Source: Balaenoptera acutorostrata (Eukaryota > Chordata > Mammalia > Artiodactyla > Balaenopteridae). Taken from it: DNA of 64,000 nt. Below, piece after piece: positions 44,202-56,394 of the stretch. A program made the translations under genes and the position numbers. Position 1 is the first letter of the stretch. Each line of letters starts with the position of its first letter. The notes under the pieces are model-generated. The model was not told where the DNA came from, searched no databases, and saw nothing but the letters and a program-made list of their open reading frames with translations. Location of the stretch: positions 1,612,001-1,676,000 of the forward strand of contig NC_080075.1 of the NCBI RefSeq assembly GCF_949987535.1, given 5' to 3'.

Positions 44202-44388
44202 GTTGTCTGATAAAATACAGAATACCCAGTTAAATTTGAATTTTAGATAATTGTTTAGTATCAACATGTCACAAATATTGCATGGGACACACGTATAATT
44301 AACTTTTATTTGTTATTTATTTGAAAACCAAATTTATCTGGACTCCTAGTATTTCATTTGCTAAATCTGGCAGCCCTAATTAACATAC
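44202..44388. mobile_element. MITE-like palindromic repeat
   Basis: 'aggttgtctgataaaatacagaatacccagttaaatttgaatttt' and the right side 'aaatttatctggactcctagtatttcatttgctaaatctggcagccct' are approximate inverted repeats about 45 bases long around 'gtcacaaatattgcatgggacacac'. This is a common mammalian palindromic repeat whose family name I cannot give. Confidence 0.55.
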
Positions 44389-44394
44389 TGAGAT

Positions 44395-45090
44395 TTAGGC
44401 AGCAAAAGGAAACAGGCTGAAACTGAATTCAAGGACTTAAATTTTTTTGTGGTTACTCAGTAAATATTTGGTGAATAAATTAACATATTTAAAATGTGCA
44501 GGAGACACCCTGAATTTCAGGGGAAAGATCAATAGCATTTAAAGTTCTCAAGACTCGGGCTGGAGAAGTCATTTCCGTACAGGAAAGGTTACTCTTGAAA
44601 GGTTACTCAAATAGGCTTTACTTCAGGGATTTCTAAAATTGGGACCATGCGCCCCTCCATGGGGGAGGGGTGAAGAGTCACCTTGGCAAAAAGCAACGGA
44701 TGGTAAGCATTATAATAGAAAATATATAACCGAAGTAGGCCTGAAGGATGTGAGGGGTGAAATTCAAAGGCCTCATGCTGAGTGGAGAAAATAAAGGCGA
44801 TTCTGCTAAATAATTCAAGCTCAGTGAAGCAGATGAGACTCCACTGACGATCCCTTACCAAAAGCCACTGATGTTTTAGACACATTTAGCCTCCACCTTC
44901 TTTCTGAGACTTAACGGGGCTGAGCTGGCCAAACAGACCCAGAGGTGACCAGAGACGTGGGGGTCAGGGCACCTGGTCTCAGGCTGCAAAATAACACCCA
45001 AAAGTCAATGCACGTTCCTAGCTCATCGAGGCTGGATGACATGGAAAAAACAGCTAGGTAAGGAGTAGGACTTACCAGTCATCACACAGT
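44395..45090. other. unclassified, possible hAT remnant
   Basis: 44620-44700 ('tttctaaaattgggaccatgcgcccctcc..gaagagtcaccttggc') resembles the end of a hAT/MER element. Not secure; no gene. Confidence 0.3.
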
Positions 45091-45108
45091 CCCTGGAGCA
45101 TCTTTTTT

Positions 45109-45406
45109 TTTTTTTTTTTTTTAATTTTATTTATTTATTTTATTTATGGCTGTGTTGGGTCTTCGTTTCTGTGCGCGGGCTTTCTCTAGTTGCGGCGAGC
45201 GGGGGCCACTCTTCATCGCGGTGCGCGGGCCTCTCACTATCGTGGCCTCTCTTGTTGTGGAGCACAGGCTCCAGACGCGCAGGCTCAGCAATTGTGGCTC
45301 ACGGGCCTAGTCGGTCCGCGGCATGTGGGATCTTCCCAGACCAGGGCTCGAACCCGTGTCCCCTGCATTGGCAAGCAGATTCTCAACCACTGCGCCACCA
45401 GGGAAG
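45109..45406 (-). mobile_element. CHR-type SINE, antisense
   Basis: Poly(T) at 45103-45122, 'ttatggctgtgttgggtcttcgtttctg', B-box complement 'ggctcgaaccc' and end 'cgccaccagggaagcc'. The target duplication ccctggagcatctttttt is at 45091-45108 and 45407-45424. Confidence 0.97.
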
Positions 45407-45429
45407 CCCTGGAGCATCTTTTTTAAACA

Positions 45430-46165
45430 AACAAACAAAACAAACCGAAGTGCAGAATTGAAGAGCCCACATTATTCTGTTTTAGAGTTTGAGGGCTGCG
45501 GAGTCCGGTTGTCCTAAACGCTGGTGGAGGATGTGGGTACCACCCTCAGGGTCTGTGGCCCACTCATTGTATTCCGCCTGTAACTCCAGGGAGTGTTCAG
45601 ATACTGAAGCTTGTTTTCCTCTGTCCTGCCCTCGCTAGACCCTAAGGGGCATTACTGGCTTTTCCAAAAGTGACTGGTGTTCTTTCTTGCCACCCACATA
45701 GAGAGCTGACCAAGGAAAATCATTTAGCTGTTTCCATTTCAACTCTTAACATTAGAGGGTTTTGTCCTTATGGGTTCCAGCAAGACAACTACTGAACAAA
45801 ATGCCACAAGATAATGAATTCACAGTCTTAGCAGAATCCTTTATCATTAAAAATTAAAAATATCAGGGACCAAAACCAACCCTTAGGTACCGCTTTCTGG
45901 AGAGATGGGTAGTATTGAACATGCCATAGTTTTAAAGTGTTCGTTTGAAAGGTTTGGAGAAAGTGAGATATTTCATTGCCCTCCGTGCTTTGTTGCTACC
46001 CCACTTAACAAACCCTAGTGTCAATAAATCACAGAAAATCTCTAGTCCTCTACCTCTGAAAGGTATTGTACTGAGAACAGAAATCCACAGAACAGTAATT
46101 ATAGAGCAGTAGATGAAGTGGACTTTACAGGGGGACTCTTTGGGTATCAGGATTAATAAGAAGAA
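45430..46165. other. unclassified, no gene seen
   Basis: Nothing recognised. Confidence 0.35.
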
Positions 46166-46169
46166 TAAT

Positions 46170-46372
46170 GATAATGACAGCTAGCATTTATTGAGCGATG
46201 TTTATTGCAATCTATCTATGAGTACTTCCAACTATTCCTTAATGAAGTTACCTATTATTATTCCCATTTACCTAAGAGAAAACAGGCTTACAGGGACGAA
46301 ATGCTTCACCCGTTTGCAGCTAGCCGAGTCACCAAGACTGGCATCTTGACCTTTGACTCCAGACTGCGGTGG
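46170..46372 (+). mobile_element. MIR SINE
   Basis: A well-preserved order: 'aatgacagctagcatttattgagcgatg', 'ctattattattcccatttacctaagagaaaacaggcttacagggacgaaatgcttcaccc', 'gcagctagccgagtcacc', 'cttgacctttgactccagactgc'. The best MIR in the window. Confidence 0.8.
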
Positions 46373-46379
46373 CCACCAT

Positions 46380-48570
46380 TCCCACTAGGTCCCAAAGATG
46401 AAAGAAATGCCAGAGGAACACTCCAAAATGTTTATTGTTTGGTCTACCCTGATGCTTACTTAGGAAATATTTCCCAAGATGTTTAAAAAGTCAATAACCA
46501 GTTCATGAAAAAAACAAAGAAAAAAGAAACCTTATTTTGACTTAAGCCCATTATATATGCAAGGATAGACAGGAATAAAAGCTAACTTTGTGGATATCCA
46601 GGCTGCTTTCGGCTTAAGCACAAAACAAGGCAACGCAAAACAAAAGCTGTCAGAGTCAGCAGTGAGTTGCGGGTAAGCTGCAGGGGATGGGGCACAGAGG
46701 CAAGGCAGAGGTTAAAAGGCTCTGACAGGCAGAAAGCTGGTGTCAGCACGAAGGTAGAGGGCTGCAAATCGATACTGAGTGAGAGGTTCCCACTGTGGAG
46801 CCCGTGTCAGGGTCCTCTTGGCCCACTCGGTGCCGTGTACCTTTGCCAAGCTCACCTGCTCACCCTCTCATTTGCCCTGGGCTCTGCCAGCAAAGCAGGG
46901 TCCCTTAGACGTGGGGATGCTGATGAGAGAGCGGAGCAGTAACGCCACCTTCAGCAGCACGAGGTCCTCGATGATCAAATGCTTCCACGTGAACCTCCAT
47001 ACCCCCCAAATTGGCATGAATTCCAACGCAAAATCCTCTTGTTTATTAAAAATTGAAGGCAAATTCCTACTCTCCTAAGAAGCTATAATTCTAATGACTT
47101 CACACCACTTTTACAAAGAGAATTCCCTGGCAACCATACCTCGAGGGTTTCCTTGAGTTTTCTCTTTTCTGCCACCATTGCCAAAGCAAGAGCTGCTTTG
47201 AACTAGCTGGGGGCTCTTTTTTTTTTTTTTTTCATCTCGCTTCTCACCATTTCACATCCCTGGGCTTAATGGAGACTTCCTTAAATTTAGATCTAACTTA
47301 GATCGCTAGTGTCTGTAACCTATATAACTCTTACACGGGATTGAGCCATATGAAATTGACAATATTTGACTGTTTTTTACCTACAGAAATGGTAATAAGA
47401 TTTAAGGTTCAGGCTTCCCCTTTCTTTCACTTGCTAATTTCGACACCGCCAGGCTGCAGTTACATAAGTCAATGAGAAAGTCTCTGTCACCTTCCAAATC
47501 AATCCCTAAAATTCCCTAACATCCTCCCACAAAATCTTCAAGGACAAACTGCCTCACCCACACTCCCTCTGTTCACATTTTAGGGAATTTATTTATTTTC
47601 AGTCATTCGAGGCAACTTTAACATTTGAGGTCACTGTGCCTGCAGCAGGAACCTGTATACTGTGCGTGGACACGAAGGTCAAGGTGAGCCGTGAACTACT
47701 CAGGGATGCCATTTCAATCTAAAGTAGAGACACAAGCTTTCTCCATGAAGCCAGATGCTGCATCCCAGCTCAGCATCTGCTAAGGAAGGAAAAGCCCCAA
47801 TGGGTCCTGTTCTCTGAGAGTGTGCTTGTGAGCCTGTGCTGCTTTTCCTCTCAGCAATGCAGGCGGCAGTAGGATTTAAATGCAGGGCTGTGGCCGGGAA
47901 TCAGCAGTGCAGGACCTCATGGGGGGACAGCCGGAGAGCCTGTCCCAGAAAGCTGCACTTCATCCATGGATCCATTCACTTGCATCATCCTCTGGCACTG
48001 CCAGGGACATCCCAGCCCAGCTTTCTCTTACCCACACGCCTCCTCCCAGCCAGAGATTTGCTGCAGTAGCTTTTGGAGAGAAGCCAGTCTACGCATCCGT
48101 AGGATTAGACAAAGCAGCCCGAGTTAGCAGCACCAACAGCACTGTCTCGGGCCTGTGTTCAGAGATAAGAGGAACACAGCTAGACAGGGAGAAGCCACGT
48201 AAATATCCTAAAAGACCGTGGTTATTCGGATGAACATTTTAGGCGTATATGAACAGAAGAGATCTGAAAACATTAATAAGAGCTGGACCTTGAATATGCT
48301 CCGCAATGGAAAACACAGGTTTAACTTTGATCCAGTTCAGACCCAATACCATAAGAACGTCACTGACCTCTCCTAGGTGGACTCTGTAACTTATTGACAA
48401 GGACAGAGAACTTCTAGATATGAAACAGCCTTAATGTAGGACTAGAAATATTCCAAACTGGATTTTTTAAAATGTATATTTTAGGACACATTTGTCTGAG
48501 AAACGCATCTTAAAATCTTAGAATATATAGTATCCTTGGAATGAGTTGTGCTAATGACATTTAAAAGCTT
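46380..48570. other. 2.2 kb unclassified DNA
   Basis: Moderate GC. Frames of 60-117 codons at 46.6-47.1 and 47.8-48.2 kb have no domain or family resemblance. Poly(T) lies at about 47217-47232. No gene or repeat supported. Confidence 0.35.
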
Positions 48571-48574
48571 AGGC

Positions 48575-49640
48575 TTTCTATTTCTTTTTGAGTCAATCTT
48601 GATAGGTTGTATATTTCTAGGACTTTATCCATTTTTTTCTAGGTTGTCCAATTTGTCATTGTATAATAGTAGTTCATAATAGTCCTTTATGAGCTTTTTA
48701 AAATTTCTGTGGCATCAGTTCCAAGGTGTCCTCTTCCATTTCTGGTTATATTTATTTGAGTCTTCTCTCTTTTTCTTCAGTAGTCTAGCTAAAGGTTTGA
48801 TGATTTTATTGATTATTTTGTGAAAAATCAACTCAATATTGTCAATTTTCTATTTTCTATTTTATAATTCTTTTATTTCCTATCTAATTTTTATAATTTG
48901 CTTTCTTCTACTAACTTTGGGCTTAGTTGGTTCCTTTTCTAGTCTCTTGAGGTGTAAATTTAGATTGTTTATTTGAGATCCTTCTTCTTCTTAAATTTAG
49001 ACATTTATCACCATAAACTTCCCCCTTAGTACTGTTTTTACTGCATCACATAAGTTTGGTACATTGTGTTTCATCTTTATTTGTCTCAAGATATTTTCTC
49101 ATTTCCCTTTAGACTTCTTTGCAGTGGTTGTTGAAGAGTGCCTTGCTTAATTTCCATATATTTGTGAGTTTTCTCATTTTCCTTTTATTACTGATTTCTA
49201 GTTTGATTCTATTGTGGTTGAAAAAGATGCTTGAAATGATTTCAATCTTAAATTTGATAAGACTTGCTTTGTGACCTAGCATATAATCCAACCTGGAGAA
49301 TGTTCTGTGTGCATCTGAGAAGAATGTGTATCATGCTACTGTTGGGTGGAATATTCTGTGTATGTCTTGTTGGTCCATTGGTCTAAAGTATTGTTCAAAC
49401 CTGTTGTTTCCTTATTGATTTTATGTCTGGATGATCTATCCAATATTTAAAGTAGTGTATTGAAGCCTCTTAATATTACTGGATTGCTGTCTATTTCTCC
49501 TTTGAGATCTGTCAAGGTTTGGTTTATATATTTAGACAGTCTGATGTTGGGTGTAGATATATTTATAATCATTATGTTTTCCTTTTAAGTTGATTGTTTT
49601 ATCATTATTTGTCTCTTGTGACAGTTTTTGACCCCGTGAT
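48575..49640 (-). mobile_element. old L1 ORF2 (reverse-transcriptase region), antisense
   Basis: Antisense L1 ORF2 text: 'tttctaggttgtccaatttgtcattgta', 'cttcagtagtctagctaaaggtttg', 'ttgggcttagttggttcctttt', 'accataaacttcccccttagtactg', 'ctagcatataatccaacctggagaatgttctgtgtgc', 'agtgtattgaagcctcttaatattactg'. Many stops; no product. Confidence 0.75.
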
Positions 49641-50185
49641 CTTCCTGGAACATAATGCTTATCTCCAGGATTCCATCACCAGTCTTTTTCTCTAATTCCC
49701 CAGTTATCTCACCTGCTTCATGACTTCAAATGCCATCTACATACCAGTGACTCCTAAAGCTGAATCTCTAGCTCTAATCACTTGTATCAGATTTATTGTT
49801 CTACCACCTTTTGGCATAAAATTTAACCCATTATATTTCACCACTTCTATCTCCAGGAACAAAAATATTTTGCTTCCTATCTTGATTAATGATACTACCA
49901 TCTACCCAGCTCTTCTGCTTATATGACTCTTGATATGCACGTAGTCAGCCATCAGCCCTGTCCATTCAACATCCGAAACGTCACTGAGATCTTCCTCACT
50001 CTCATTTATGCTGCCTGGTTGATTCCCCATCTACCCTTGCCTAGACTGTAACAACTCAGTCTCCTGACCGACCTCCTGCCGTTAGTACCCTGCCCCACCA
50101 TTTGACACACTACCGCCAGAGGTTCTGTCCGCAACACCTGTCTGCTCATGCCATCTCTTCACCTAGGTGGCTCTGGAGAAGGTGA
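49641..50185 (+). mobile_element. L2 remnant, sense
   Basis: 'tcttcctggaacataatgcttatc', 'cttcaaatgccatctacataccagtgactcctaaagctgaatctcta', 'tgatactaccatctacccagctc', 'ctagactgtaacaactcagtctcctgaccgacc' follow sense L2 order. Confidence 0.5.
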
Positions 50186-50189
50186 GAGG

Positions 50190-52833
50190 CCAAGGTGGCA
50201 TCTGTGTGGGCAGCTTTGATGTCTCCTTCCCCCACGCCAGGTCAAGAAACGTGTTTGAAGGAATTATTTTGAGTAGGGAAAAAAATCCCTGTTTTTCCTT
50301 TATGAGTCTTTAAAATACATAGAGCCTCTTTAGTAGAAGATTTGGTTTCAGCCATTGACGTTGGAATCCTCTCTCCCCAGGTCCTACTCTCAGGGTCCTA
50401 TGTCACACAACCCACCCAGCCCTCCCCCTGTTAGGGACACTCCATCAGCCCCTCGTGATACTGGCGCCCAGACTGTAGTCTAAACCTGCTACCCAAAATA
50501 GCAGGTACCAATACATGCTAGAGGAAAGAATATAATTGCTAAAAATTGTCACTAACATTGGAAATCAGTATATAGTAACTAATATTGCAAATATTTTCTA
50601 CTACTCTGGAATAAATTGAGTATTTTTATGAAAGTAATAAAAAACAAAGCCAATTAAAGTCTTGGATACATGCAAACTTTCTAAAGAAGACTAAACCATC
50701 TAATACTTTGATACGTAAAAAGAAGCTAATTACAAAAAGTAGAAAATATAATTCTAATTTTGTAAAACGAAAGAACATAGAGGGTGTATTTATGAGTCAT
50801 TGACTAAAACAATATAAACAAAATGTTGAGATAATTATCTCTGTGTGATAGGGTTATTATGGCAACTTGATTTTCTCTTTATTATTTTGCTGATTTCTCT
50901 AAATGTTCTACAAAACTGTGGTAATTGCATAATCTGTAAAAAGAAAACAATTAATGTAGAAGAATAATACATGATCCTGTGTTACTGATACAGTGGTGAT
51001 TTATGAGTAGTGGGGTTGTGGATGATTTATACTTTCATTTTTATAATTGTGGTAGTGGTCTAATTTTAATTGTTTATGAAATAAGCTATTTATAATTCAT
51101 GGAATAGATTTCACAATATAATTTAAATTTAAAAACAATAAATATTATTTTTATACAGAATGTGAGAAGTGTGTTATTCAGAGTTTCACTGAAAGTTAAT
51201 TGCTGGGCTAATGGGACTACCTAAATTGCTAGCAACCTCTTCTATTCCCTTAGAATTTTCTCTCCAGATCAGTCCCTGGGAAGAAGCCGAGGAACGATGA
51301 ACAGGAAGCAGAATGGTGAATGCGGGGCTGGCTGGGGAATACTGAGAGTCGTGAGACCCCAGTGGGTGTCTAATATTTACCTTTTCTCACGCACCGTGCT
51401 CTTGCTGTGCTACAATGCCTGAGGGCTCACTTCTGGAAACTGGAAAGTGCGCAGCTGGCCATTCTACGACTGCTCTTCCATTCACCTGCCAATGGCCCTT
51501 CTCTATCTACCCTTCAGGATGAAGCAGGAAAGTAGGAGTTTGCAGCCTCTGGATGTTCCCTAAGCTCGGATCCCTCCCTTACGGCAGCACTGCCAGATCG
51601 GAGGTGGGCGATGAGGCAGTATCTCAGTGCCGTTCCTCATGGGAAGGACAGGCAGTGCTTTCTGCCTTGTGACCAGTGACCCAAGAAACAAATCTCATCC
51701 TTTGGCCCATGGCGCCCTTTTCTCCTAATTGCTTTCAAGCTTGGCAGAACATGTTCAGATCTTACACATAAATCTTTTCTTGGTCCAGGACACAGGGAAA
51801 GTGATTCCCTTTGGTGCCTTATCCGGGCACATGGTCATCCTAGCCTAGCTTCCCCATATCACTAAGCACGTTTGTCAACTATCTGCCCCAAATCTGAATT
51901 GTTGAGTGATCAAGGAATGCAAATCAGTCTTGCTGTTCAGCCTTAAAACATAACTAGAAACGTGAGTTGGAAAGTGCATCAATATATGTAGACAACATAT
52001 ATTCAAGGAATGACACGTCTTATGCACCATCATCAGAAAATTCACCCATCCTCATAGATTAATTTTCCTATACCTGAAGATAAAGACATTATGAGCGTGG
52101 GAACTTTCATCTTCAGCATTTTTGTTGACCAGAACACATTACCCTGCACCATAGAGCACAGAGAGGAAGTTAACCTTTTAATGGACATAAAAGCATCATG
52201 ATGAACATCAGTTCCTGGGCTAAGCTGGGGTGCAGTGTGCCTCCTTCACGGACTGTTGAAGAGGAAACACTTTCACTTACCACCGCCGCAGGTTCTGGGG
52301 TTTCTCGGTCGTGTGTGTGGTTAGGGTGAAGCAGTGGTGACCGTGAGCCCTGCTACGGGGATGCTTTACCGACTGGCCCTGACTGCACTGCGCTTTTGAG
52401 TCAGTGCTGACCGGGGTGTCCAGCCATCCTGATTGGACTGCTCCTGCGTTGTTTCCGTGGATACAGGACTTCCAGCGCTGAGACCGGGACATCCCAGGGG
52501 AAGGGGGAGCTTCGTCACCCAGTGCAGCCCGGTGATGCGGTGGGGGGATGGGGGGGGATGGCAAGTATCAGTGCTACTTGCTCCCGTCACGTAGAGCTGT
52601 GGTAGTAGATGGCTGTTAGTTACTTAGTCGGTGAATTTAAATGCTTTTCCTTTCATGGGTAGTGCTCTCTTCCTCCACTGCCATGTCTTGCCGTTGGTCT
52701 TCCCAACAGCTTAACCTACCGTCTCCTCTCCTACTCACTTTCCCTTCTGCCCTCCATCGCCTCTGCTCTGTCTCGCTTTTCCTTCTTCTCTTCCTGCCAC
52801 TTCTCCACACCCTCCCTCCTGTTCTTTCCTCAC
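50190..52833. other. 2.6 kb unclassified DNA
   Basis: 50.5-51.2 kb is AT-rich; 51.2-52.6 kb is richer in G+C. A G-rich run lies at 52539-52561 (two tracts of six to eight G). Frames on the minus strand at 52.28-52.59 kb are Pro/Ser/His-rich by composition. No gene recognised. Confidence 0.35.
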
Positions 52834-52845
52834 GATGCTCATTTT

Positions 52846-53210
52846 GTGTGTGTGTGTTTGTGATTTTTTGTCGTATTCCCTTAGTTCTTTTTTTTTAAAT
52901 TTATTTATTTATTTATGGCTGCATTGGGTCTTCGTTGCTCCACGCGGGCTTTCTCTAGTTGTGGTGAGTGGGGGCTGCTCTTCGTTGCGGTGCATGGGCT
53001 TCCCACTGCGGTGGCTTCTCTTGTTGCAGAGCACGGGCTCTAGGTGTGTGGGCTTCAGTAGTTGTGGAACGTGGGCTCTAGAGCGCAGGCTCAGTAGTTG
53101 TGGCGCACGGGCTTAGTTGCTCCGGGGCATGATCCCGGACCAGGGCTCGAACCCATGTCCCCTGCATTGGCAGGCGGATTCTTAACCACTGCGCCACCAG
53201 GGAAGCCCAT
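52846..53210 (-). mobile_element. CHR-type SINE, antisense, with 42 bp of extra 3' sequence
   Basis: SINE body 52888-53210 (T run, 'ttatggctgcattgggtcttcg', B-box complement 'ggctcgaaccc', 'cgccaccagggaagccc'). The direct repeat gatgctcatttt lies at 53211-53222 and at 52834-52845, 42 bases away from the T run; extending it gives cac/catgatgctcatttt with one mismatch. The 42 bases between (gtgtgtgtgtttgtg...cccttagttc) are not SINE. Confidence 0.85.
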
Positions 53211-53224
53211 GATGCTCATTTTTA

Positions 53225-54255
53225 TCCATGGGACTTCTGCTGTCTCAGCCTTCCCCGAAGCGAATCAATTTTATATTCCTTTCCTGCCAGAGAGATTCCT
53301 TTTTTCTTAACTTAGTGAAACTGACACCGATGTCACATCATGTGCTCTTTGCCTTGCTGCTATTTTTAACCTTAGTCACTGCTTGAAGGCTCTCAGTTAT
53401 GCTTCCAAGGGTGTTGCTGTTCTAGTGGTTGAGATTCTCAGGTCTGACCCCCAGCGAGGGTGTTCTCCAAAGTGTGGCCAATGACGTAACATTAATGTTT
53501 CAGGAGTCCTTGTGGGTGTTACAGAGAAAAGTGGATTCATCATTGAGTAGGTTTGGGAAGCATGAGATTAAGAGCATGGGAATGGGTGTGTTCTGGGAAG
53601 TTTCTCGCCCCCGGGGTGTCCACTGTGGATCTCCAACCCGCATCCTGACGCGCAGCGGCGAAGGGCAGCATTGGACATCTCCGGGGCACGCCTACTGTGC
53701 AGTCACTGAACGCAAAGGGTATCACGGAGTTTTTCCTGGCAGAAGGCAATACAGTGCCCTGAGGAAGCAGCACCTTGTGCTAAATTACGGAAAGTCTTTG
53801 AATCAGGTAGAGGTGGAACTAAAGCAGCATTTCCAAACTTCCTTTATTCCAGGAACATCTTATGCAGAGGTGTTCTGAGGACAGCAATTTGGGAACGTGG
53901 CTGTAATATATTTCAAAGCCTATGTAAACATTTCCTTCATTATCTGGTCACTGCTAGCATCTCCTCCTTCAGTGTTTCTGTATTTTATAGGCAAATAAGA
54001 GGCGGAGCAGGAGGTGCCACGTGCCATGTCAGTCGCCGCAGGCGCGAGGAGACGCATATCTAAACTCTCCCCTGTGCATTATCTGCTACCAAATTGTCCA
54101 CGACTTACCATGTAAATTTAGATGACCAAGCAGCACTAAAAACAGGCAATACGGGCAGACCACGTGACCTACACTCCCCCCTCTCAGAGGGTCACAATGC
54201 ACACAATCTGTGTCACAGGTTCTGGGGTGTTCTGCAAAGCCTCCCATTTCACTGG
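53225..54255. other. unclassified, possible hAT pieces
   Basis: 'ttctccaaagtgtggccaatg' (about 53462) and 'agcatttccaaacttcctttattccaggaacatcttatgcagaggtgttctgagg' (about 53826) resemble ends of MER-type hAT repeats. The 149-codon frame at 53429-53878 spans them and is unlikely to be a gene. Confidence 0.35.
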
Positions 54256-54259
54256 ATCT

Positions 54260-54651
54260 GACCCTGTGCTTCCCAAACTTGTTTTACTATGACATACTGC
54301 TCTGTTTACTGTCTAATACTTCATTATAATCTGTGGCATTAATGTCATTTTGGAAGCATTGGTTTAATATATTTTGCCTTCTTTCAAATTTACTTCCTCT
54401 AAGCCCATTGTCTGCAAAATACCACCCTTTCTACTGCCTGGCGGCACTTCAGGACACGTTTTTTTTTTTGGACATAAGAAGACACATTTGCTCCTTACTG
54501 GAACAAAAAAATACTTTAAAAATTGATTAATTAATCTCTTTCCAGAATGATGTGAGAATAGTTCCGCCTGGTGTAGAGGTGTATTAGCTTTTATATCCAG
54601 ATCTTTTCAAGTCCTTTTGTTTTATGGTGAGCTGCTTGGGAAACACTGGAG
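54260..54651. mobile_element. hAT-like non-autonomous DNA transposon
   Basis: The left end gtgcttcccaaacttg and right end gcttgggaaacactgg are diverged terminal inverted repeats of the CAGTG-TTCCCAAAC hAT type around about 390 bp of non-coding AT-rich sequence. I could not confirm the 8-bp target duplication. Confidence 0.5.
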
Positions 54652-54799
54652 CAAATTGCTGAGCAAAGTTTGTTTATGAATGTGATAGGCATTTATAATT
54701 ATTGCAAGGAAAAACGTATCTCTTCAGAAATAATACTGTCTGAGAACACACAGGTGGAAAACGTCTTGACTACACAGTGGAACAAATGGGTCATCAATA

Positions 54800-54995
54800 T
54801 TTCATAAAGTACTTTTCATATTCGAGACTTCAAATGCTTTATAAGTATTAGTACTGTCTTCACAGTATCTCTCGTAAATAAGGCAAGTACGACTTAATAA
54901 GCCATTTCACAGTTTGGAAAACTGAGCCACCTAAAAGCGTATTCTTTGACTCTTATTTGTTGAGAAAAATTAGTTGCAGGGATGAGCTTTGAACA
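54800..54995 (+). mobile_element. MIR SINE
   Basis: 'acttcaaatgctttataagtattagtactgtcttcacagtatctctcgtaaataaggcaag', 'agccatttcacagtttggaaaactgagcc', 'tgcagggatgagctttgaacagaaag' follow MIR order. Confidence 0.65.
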
Positions 54996-54999
54996 GAAA

Positions 55000-56390
55000 G
55001 TGAGGTGCGGTCCATAAGGGAGAGTTGAAGAAGGTTCCAAAGAAGGAGAACGAACATGCTCGGGAGAGAGTGAGGCCCCTCAAGGAGGCCTCAGGTCCCA
55101 GTCACCTGGGAGCTTGTGGAGATGCGGCGCCTTTGATCGAACCACCAGGGATTGATGCAGAGGTCTGTGCGTCACTTAGCAACCTGCTGATGAAACAAGC
55201 TACTCATGCGACTCCCCAGCACCCTGAGGTTTGAACACCCTGCAAGGGAGAAGGGGGCCGATGATCTTGGTGCTTCTGTTAAGTGTTGAACTGGGACGAT
55301 GACCTGACGTGGCATCACAACAGAAGAGCAGCAGGGGGCCTTACATGTGTTATCTGAGGTGATGACAGGCCAGGTTTTGGTGGGACCATTTCTTTCCTTC
55401 CATTTATAGAGACGAAGGAGGTGAGAACTAAGGATAGAGACTCCTGGAGATGATCCAAATAGCTTTAATGTAAATGCTGACATAAGGGGAAGACAATGAG
55501 AAAAAACACACGACGTGCTGCTGGATTTGGAGTCCATAGAAAGGTCAGCACCAGGGACATCTTCCTGAAAGTGAGGCCCGGTGAGGAACGCAGACCCTTC
55601 AACCCCAGATGTGTTCCCCACTAGCTTAGCTTTTCCCAGTGTAAATAGTCATCCACGTGTTGCCTGGATGAACAAAGTGTTAAAAATGAGTCTTTCTGAA
55701 GCAGCCAAGGTCCAAGTACACAACAGATGTGCTGCCTGATACTCCGTCATCTAAGGTGAAGTGTCAGGTCACTATCAGGGCTTGTGACCTTCGGCCCAAC
55801 ATGTATTTCAAACTATAAACTCAAGGACTGTTTTTTAGTTCTTAGAGCGCCCTGCCTCAGATAAAGGAGAAGGGTTTCGTGCTGAGGCCTGGAACCAGAT
55901 TTCTTGAAGCCTTTGCTGGGGCAGGGTCCTCAGTAGGGAAGAGTCTGGGGGGCACGCTATGCTGTGAGAACTGTTCTGAGGAAGCAGCGTGGACGGGGCA
56001 GCTGCCTTGGAACTGGGGTCTGCATTTTGCACGGATGGGTCAGTGCTTCCAGACTCCGGGCTTTCTGCAAGATTCTCTCTTCTTGCTACATGCTGTACAG
56101 ACAAAGCCAGACGGCCTCCTCTGTGGGCCCTGAGTCAGGCCCGTGGGCTCCTGTGAGGTCAGTTCCCACCTAGATTCTTGATCGACTCCTTTCCTTCTTG
56201 TTTCTGGCACCTAAAAATATCTTTTTTTTTTTTTTTAACATTGATATATATAGAAATACTATACACAGTTGTAGCTAAAGTTCAGACTCTGACTGTTATC
56301 ATTCCTCTGCTTGAATCTTGTTCCTGACATTCACTTGTAATATTTTGGACAACATAAAAATATCTCTAGGCTTAAGTTTATTCATTGTGG
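55000..56390. other. unclassified apart from MER5A-like piece
   Basis: Open frames at 55172-55621 (minus, 149 codons) and 55.8-56.1 kb lack family resemblance. Poly(T) at about 56221-56236. No gene. Confidence 0.35.
55090..55245. mobile_element. MER5A-like (hAT) repeat
   Basis: 'tcaggtcccagtcacctgggagcttgtggagatgcgg', then 'actccccagcaccctgaggtttgaacaccctgc' resemble MER5A ends. Confidence 0.5.
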
Positions 56391-56394
56391 GATT

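Noticed and set aside
21414..45424. Functional tRNA genes suggested by A- and B-box sequences
   Set aside because: All occur within CHR SINEs, which derive from a tRNA but no longer fold as one and carry SINE bodies and A-tails.
53429..53878. 149-codon frame
   Set aside because: It spans hAT-like repeat ends and has no family resemblance or codon signature I can support.
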